Below are positions 6,255 through 8,463 of a stretch of 8,463 bases of DNA, piece after piece; the first letter of the stretch is position 1; each line of letters opens with the position of its first letter. Source of the DNA: a bacterium (GTDB lineage: Bacteria > Bacteroidota > Ignavibacteria > Kapaibacteriales > UBA2268); NCBI GenBank assembly GCA_024710535.1, contig JANJUO010000198.1:1-8463 (forward strand), given 5' to 3'. Below the pieces are notes generated by a model. It was not told the DNA's origin and made no database searches. It saw only the letters and a list, made by a program, of their open reading frames with translations. Both the position numbers and the translations under genes were made by a program.

Positions 6255-7022
6255 TTAATTTTTTTTGTCGGAAAGAGTTATTGTAGAATTATTTATCAAG
6301 GGAACAACAGGATATTTATCAAAAGTAAAACATAAGTCGATATCCTTTTCGTAGCCGATTTTTTGAAGATATTTGGGGTGCTCGCGAGTCATCAAAAAAT
6401 CTTTCATATTCGAAGAATGAAAATTATAAAGATAGCGAGCAACCTCGGCTGAATCCGAAATTTGCACACCTTTATAGAGATAGCGATTATATATCGAATT
6501 TATCATTGCACCGGCACATAAAGTATCTTCATAAGAAATTCTACCATTGGTACCCGAGCACAAAAAGCAAACTTTTGCATTTGCGAAATTGCTTTCGTCG
6601 TTGTCCAAATCATCAAAAATAAAATCCAAAACGGCATTCATATTAACAAATGCACCAATAATTCTATGTTTTGCATTTTTTGCTTTAACAAAGGTTTTTG
6701 TGCCGTTAGTTGTTGATATAATTACATTTTTCCCTTTAACTGCTTGCTCGGAATAATCGAATGGTGAATTTCCGGCATCGAAACCGTCCGGCTTCAACCC
6801 ATTTCTTTCGCCACCCAAAAAACGAACTTCACGACTTAAATTACTGAAGATTCTAACCGCTTTATCAAGAGTATCGCTTGGTATTACTTCTTTTGCACCA
6901 TTTGAAAGTGCGGCTGTAATTGTTGTTCCTGCTCTCAGAATATCAAGCATCACAACAATCGCATCTTTGAATAAGTTCTCTTGCTCAGGAAAATACGGCG
7001 TTAAAAAAGCATCTATTTGCAT
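6255..7022 (-). CDS. comB: 2-phosphosulfolactate phosphatase family protein (ComB)
   Basis: The ComB family hydrolyses (R)-2-phospho-3-sulfolactate to sulfolactate and phosphate in a Mg-dependent reaction. The archaeal enzyme serves coenzyme M synthesis; many bacteria have homologues whose physiological role is less clear. From the start chosen here the protein has 255 residues, near the usual 230-250. Conserved blocks: VVMLDILRAGTTITAAL (23-39), LGGERNGLKPDGFDAGNSPF (69-88), TTNGT (104-108), CSGTNGRISYEDTLCAGAMI (155-174) and HPKYLQKIGYEKDIDLCF (215-232). I chose ATG 7022 because homologues begin at this MQID strand and GGGGG(A) lies seven bases upstream. The frame is open for 27 more codons (to 7103), but that extension is lysine-rich, unconserved and overlaps the ribosome binding site. 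ftsK follows after 15 bases, probably on one transcript. No comA or comC homologue is in the window. Confidence 0.88.
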   Translation of the reverse strand: MQIDAFLTPYFPEQENLFKDAIVVMLDILRAGTTITAALSNGAKEVIPSDTLDKAVRIFSNLSREVRFLGGERNGLKPDGFDAGNSPFDYSEQAVKGKNVIISTTNGTKTFVKAKNAKHRIIGAFVNMNAVLDFIFDDLDNDESNFANAKVCFLCSGTNGRISYEDTLCAGAMINSIYNRYLYKGVQISDSAEVARYLYNFHSSNMKDFLMTREHPKYLQKIGYEKDIDLCFTFDKYPVVPLINNSTITLSDKKN

Positions 7023-7029
7023 ATTAATT

Positions 7030-7034
7030 CCCCC
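7030..7034 (-). promoter_or_regulatory. G-rich ribosome binding site deciding the comB start
   Basis: GGGGG followed by A on the minus strand, seven bases before ATG 7022. It is the only G-run nearby and sits inside the open reading extension, which argues for the downstream start over ATG 7103 or 7085. Confidence 0.5.
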
Positions 7035-7228
7035 ATTAATATAATAATACAGCTGAATGCAATTGCCCAACTTTTTTGTTTTCATTTTGAATTTCTGCTG
7101 CAATGTAAAAATAGTGAAAAAAATAGAAATATAAAAAAAATGTTATTTTTATTTTGGAAATTAACATCTTTGATAATTAAATTTTTGTTCTTGGCAATGA
7201 ATGTAACAAGCAAATTCTGGGAAGTATT

Positions 7229-7257
7229 CAGACAAATAATCAATTAATTTGTATAAT
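7229..7257 (+). promoter_or_regulatory. possible sigma-70-like promoter for the outer-membrane protein gene
   Basis: CAGACA (7229-7234, four of six matches to TTGACA) lies 17 bases before an exact TATAAT (7252-7257). This would give a leader of about 65 bases before ATG 7329. TATAAT occurs often by chance in AT-rich DNA (another is at 7305-7310), and Bacteroidota-type sigma factors prefer a different consensus. Confidence 0.25.
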
Positions 7258-7328
7258 GTTGTGGGTTCATATTGAAAAAAGCCATATTTTTGAAATCCGA
7301 ATTGTATAATTATAAAAAAAGAAAGATT

Positions 7329-8024
7329 ATGAAAAAAAGTTATGTTATTTTGTTGTTTGCTTTATTTGCTACATTTATATATGCAAAAAGCAATACCGAA
7401 GATGTTATTTATTTGAAAAATGGTGGCATTATTCGTGGCAGGATTATCGAGCAAGTACCTGATAAATCAATCAAAATCGAAACAGCCGATAGAAATGTTT
7501 TTGTTTTTCAAATGAATGAAATTGATAAATTTGAAAAAGAAGATTTTCAACCAAAAAATGATATGTCTTTGCCCAAAGGTTACAGAGGAATAGTTGAATT
7601 AGGTTATCAGTTTGGGGTTGGCGAATTTGGGTACGACAGGTTGAAACTAAACTTAATTCTTGCATATCAACTACATCCATACATTTCAATTGGAATTGGA
7701 ACAGGATTGAGAAATTACTTTGAATTTGAAGAAACATTACTACCATTTTTCTTTGACTTCAGAGCAAATCTAATGGATAGCAAATTTTCTCCATACATTT
7801 CTTTGGGAGTAGGATACAATTTCCAACTTGAGAATAGTTTGGAAGTAGAAGGGGCTTTGCTAAATCCAACAGCAGGAATGTGTATGAAATTATCCGATAA
7901 TACAATTTTTAATGTTGGGCTTGGTTATGAAATGCAAAGAATGGAGTTTATTGAATATCCGACGAATCGTTATTTAAATGCAAATGCCGGTGCAATCAGT
8001 TTAGTTATCGGTGTTTCATTTTAA
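7329..8024 (+). CDS. predicted outer-membrane beta-barrel protein with N-terminal LKNG/IRG module
   Basis: Secreted protein of 231 residues with no assigned function. A signal peptide (MKKSYVILLFALFATFIYA) precedes a likely signal peptidase I cut after Ala19. Residues 24-70 form a small module (VIYLKNGGIIRGRIIEQVPD, then KIETADRNVFVFQMNEIDKF) of a type I recognise from many Bacteroidota envelope proteins; its role is unknown. Residues about 86-231 alternate polar and hydrophobic residues in repeated strands (IVELGYQFGVG, KLNLILAYQL, ISIGIGTGL, YISLGVGYNF, IFNVGLGYEM, AISLVIGVSF) and end in Phe, a typical C-terminal signal for BAM-mediated barrel insertion. About eight strands is my estimate. 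I chose ATG 7329 because it begins the signal peptide; the frame is open to ATG 7272, which would bury the signal behind 19 extra residues. A purine-rich AGAAAG precedes ATG 7329. Confidence 0.82.
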   Translation: MKKSYVILLFALFATFIYAKSNTEDVIYLKNGGIIRGRIIEQVPDKSIKIETADRNVFVFQMNEIDKFEKEDFQPKNDMSLPKGYRGIVELGYQFGVGEFGYDRLKLNLILAYQLHPYISIGIGTGLRNYFEFEETLLPFFFDFRANLMDSKFSPYISLGVGYNFQLENSLEVEGALLNPTAGMCMKLSDNTIFNVGLGYEMQRMEFIEYPTNRYLNANAGAISLVIGVSF

Positions 8025-8032
8025 TCGAGAAT

Positions 8033-8046
8033 ATCTTTATAAAGAT
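8033..8046. other. 14-base perfect palindrome after the outer-membrane protein gene
   Basis: ATCTTTATAAAGAT is self-complementary and begins eight bases after the stop codon at 8024. It has no G+C-rich stem and no T-run behind it, so it is a poor intrinsic terminator. AT-rich sequence makes chance palindromes common. Confidence 0.3.
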
Positions 8047-8095
8047 TATAATTATACTCAAAAAACATAGACATAAAAAAATAATTTTAAAATGA

Positions 8096-8113
8096 TTTTG
8101 AGCTTACTCAAAA
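8096..8113. other. hairpin in the gap before the PAS gene
   Basis: TTTTGAG (8096-8102) pairs with CTCAAAA (8107-8113) around the loop CTTA. The right arm belongs to an 11-base direct repeat, TACTCAAAAAA, at 8055-8065 and 8105-8115. On the plus strand the stem is followed by A residues, so it is not a standard terminator for the upstream gene. TTGAGC (8098-8103) also lies 16 bases before TATAAT (8120-8125), so it could be a promoter region for the PAS gene. Confidence 0.3.
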
Positions 8114-8206
8114 AAAATGTATAATTTTAGCCAATTTATTAAAATAATTTTCAAATCAATCGTTTATTGCTTTTAATATTTTAATTGTACCAATTTTGAA
8201 TTTTTT

Positions 8207-8463
8207 ATGTCGAAAGCAAAAAAAGAAAATAAGGTTGAGGTAAACGAATCAGCGAATGTTATAGCCAAATTGGAAAAGCAACTTCAATGGTATAAATCTT
8301 TTTTTGATTATGCTTCGGATGCAGTTTTTATTGTTCAGCCGGAAACATGGTCTGTCTTGGATGCTAATGAATATGCGGCAAATCTTCTTGATACAGATAA
8401 AAATATGCTTATTGGTACAGTTCTTCCACAATTTCGAAGAATTTACAAATTACTAAGAAAAGC
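8207..8463 (+). CDS. PAS-domain signalling protein, N-terminal part only
   Basis: Eighty-five complete codons run from ATG 8207 into the right edge. Residues 1-30 are charged and probably helical (KAKKENKVEVN, then IAKLEKQLQWYK), a common linker in front of a PAS domain. From about residue 31 the sequence is PAS-like: FFDYASDAVFIVQPETW, then VLDANEYAANLLDTDKNMLIG, matching the usual pattern of F..A.DA.F..D......N.AA..L.G.....L.G. PAS domains sense ligands, redox state or light, or mediate dimerisation, and pass the signal to an output domain. The output (histidine kinase, cyclase, phosphatase or other) lies beyond the window and cannot be named. There is no signal peptide or membrane segment so far, suggesting a cytoplasmic sensor. 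No clear Shine-Dalgarno precedes the ATG. Confidence 0.8.
   Translation, partial: MSKAKKENKVEVNESANVIAKLEKQLQWYKSFFDYASDAVFIVQPETWSVLDANEYAANLLDTDKNMLIGTVLPQFRRIYKLLRK

Larger units (their letters stand above)
7023..7328. other. divergent intergenic region between comB and the outer-membrane protein gene
   Basis: This 306-base, very AT-rich stretch separates two genes transcribed away from each other, so it should hold both promoters. Apart from a possible plus-strand promoter near 7229-7257 and the comB ribosome binding site, I see no convincing structure. A 35-codon plus-strand reading frame (7140-7247) exists but lacks support. Confidence 0.6.

Noticed and set aside
7023..7103. A 27-residue N-terminal extension of the ComB-family protein starting at ATG 7103.
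   Set aside because: The extension is not part of the conserved family sequence, and the only good ribosome binding site lies inside it, directly before ATG 7022.
7140..7247. A 35-codon plus-strand reading frame with a hydrophobic N-terminal half, in the divergent intergenic region.
   Set aside because: It has no ribosome binding site beyond a run of A, its composition is that of the surrounding AT-rich DNA, and it overlaps the expected promoter region. A small membrane peptide cannot be excluded but nothing supports it.

Overview
This window is AT-rich bacterial chromosome, roughly two-thirds A+T by eye. It carries compact housekeeping genes and looks like the Bacteroidota/Chlorobiota/Kapabacteria-Ignavibacteria side of the FCB superphylum. 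The NAD kinase has the 'LNDF.I' and 'SLSC.GP' variants I associate with Bacteroidota enzymes. The formyltransferase has 'VVAFR.LP' rather than 'VVAYG.ILP'. There are two weak matches to the Bacteroidota TAnnTTTG promoter element, Shine-Dalgarno sequences are patchy, and an outer-membrane beta-barrel protein with a typical Bacteroidota-like N-terminal module is present. The phylum assignment is inference from remembered family patterns, not from a search.

Layout: five genes run on the minus strand. In transcription order they are comB (2-phosphosulfolactate phosphatase family, 7022-6255), ftsK (6239-3297, 15 bases after comB), a 629-base intergenic region full of palindromes, yitT (membrane protein with a DUF2179 tail, 2667-1735), fmt (1672-752) and nadK (642 to the left edge, C-terminus missing). 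Two genes run on the plus strand: a secreted outer-membrane beta-barrel protein (7329-8024) and the start of a PAS-domain signalling protein (8207 to the right edge). A 306-base divergent intergenic region (7023-7328) separates the two groups.

The known genes cover ordinary cell functions: chromosome segregation at division (FtsK), initiator-tRNA formylation (Fmt), NADP supply (NadK), an uncharacterised membrane protein (YitT), sulfolactate metabolism (ComB) and the cell envelope. No phage, transposase, CRISPR array, tRNA or rRNA gene was recognised.

The one part these genes do not explain is the repeat family between ftsK and yitT. Two near-identical tandem units (122-base period, 77 of 80 bases identical in the core) each carry three odd-length palindromes. 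The palindrome centres are 22 and 31 bases apart, close to two and three DNA turns. A degenerate fragment of the unit lies about 235 bases away, and a solitary relative of the palindrome lies just after the yitT stop codon. The stems differ by paired, compensating substitutions, so the symmetry itself appears to be maintained. This is the best candidate here for an undescribed element (REP/BIME-like repeat, protein-binding array or 3'-end mRNA structure). I see no evidence of a complete new multi-gene system.
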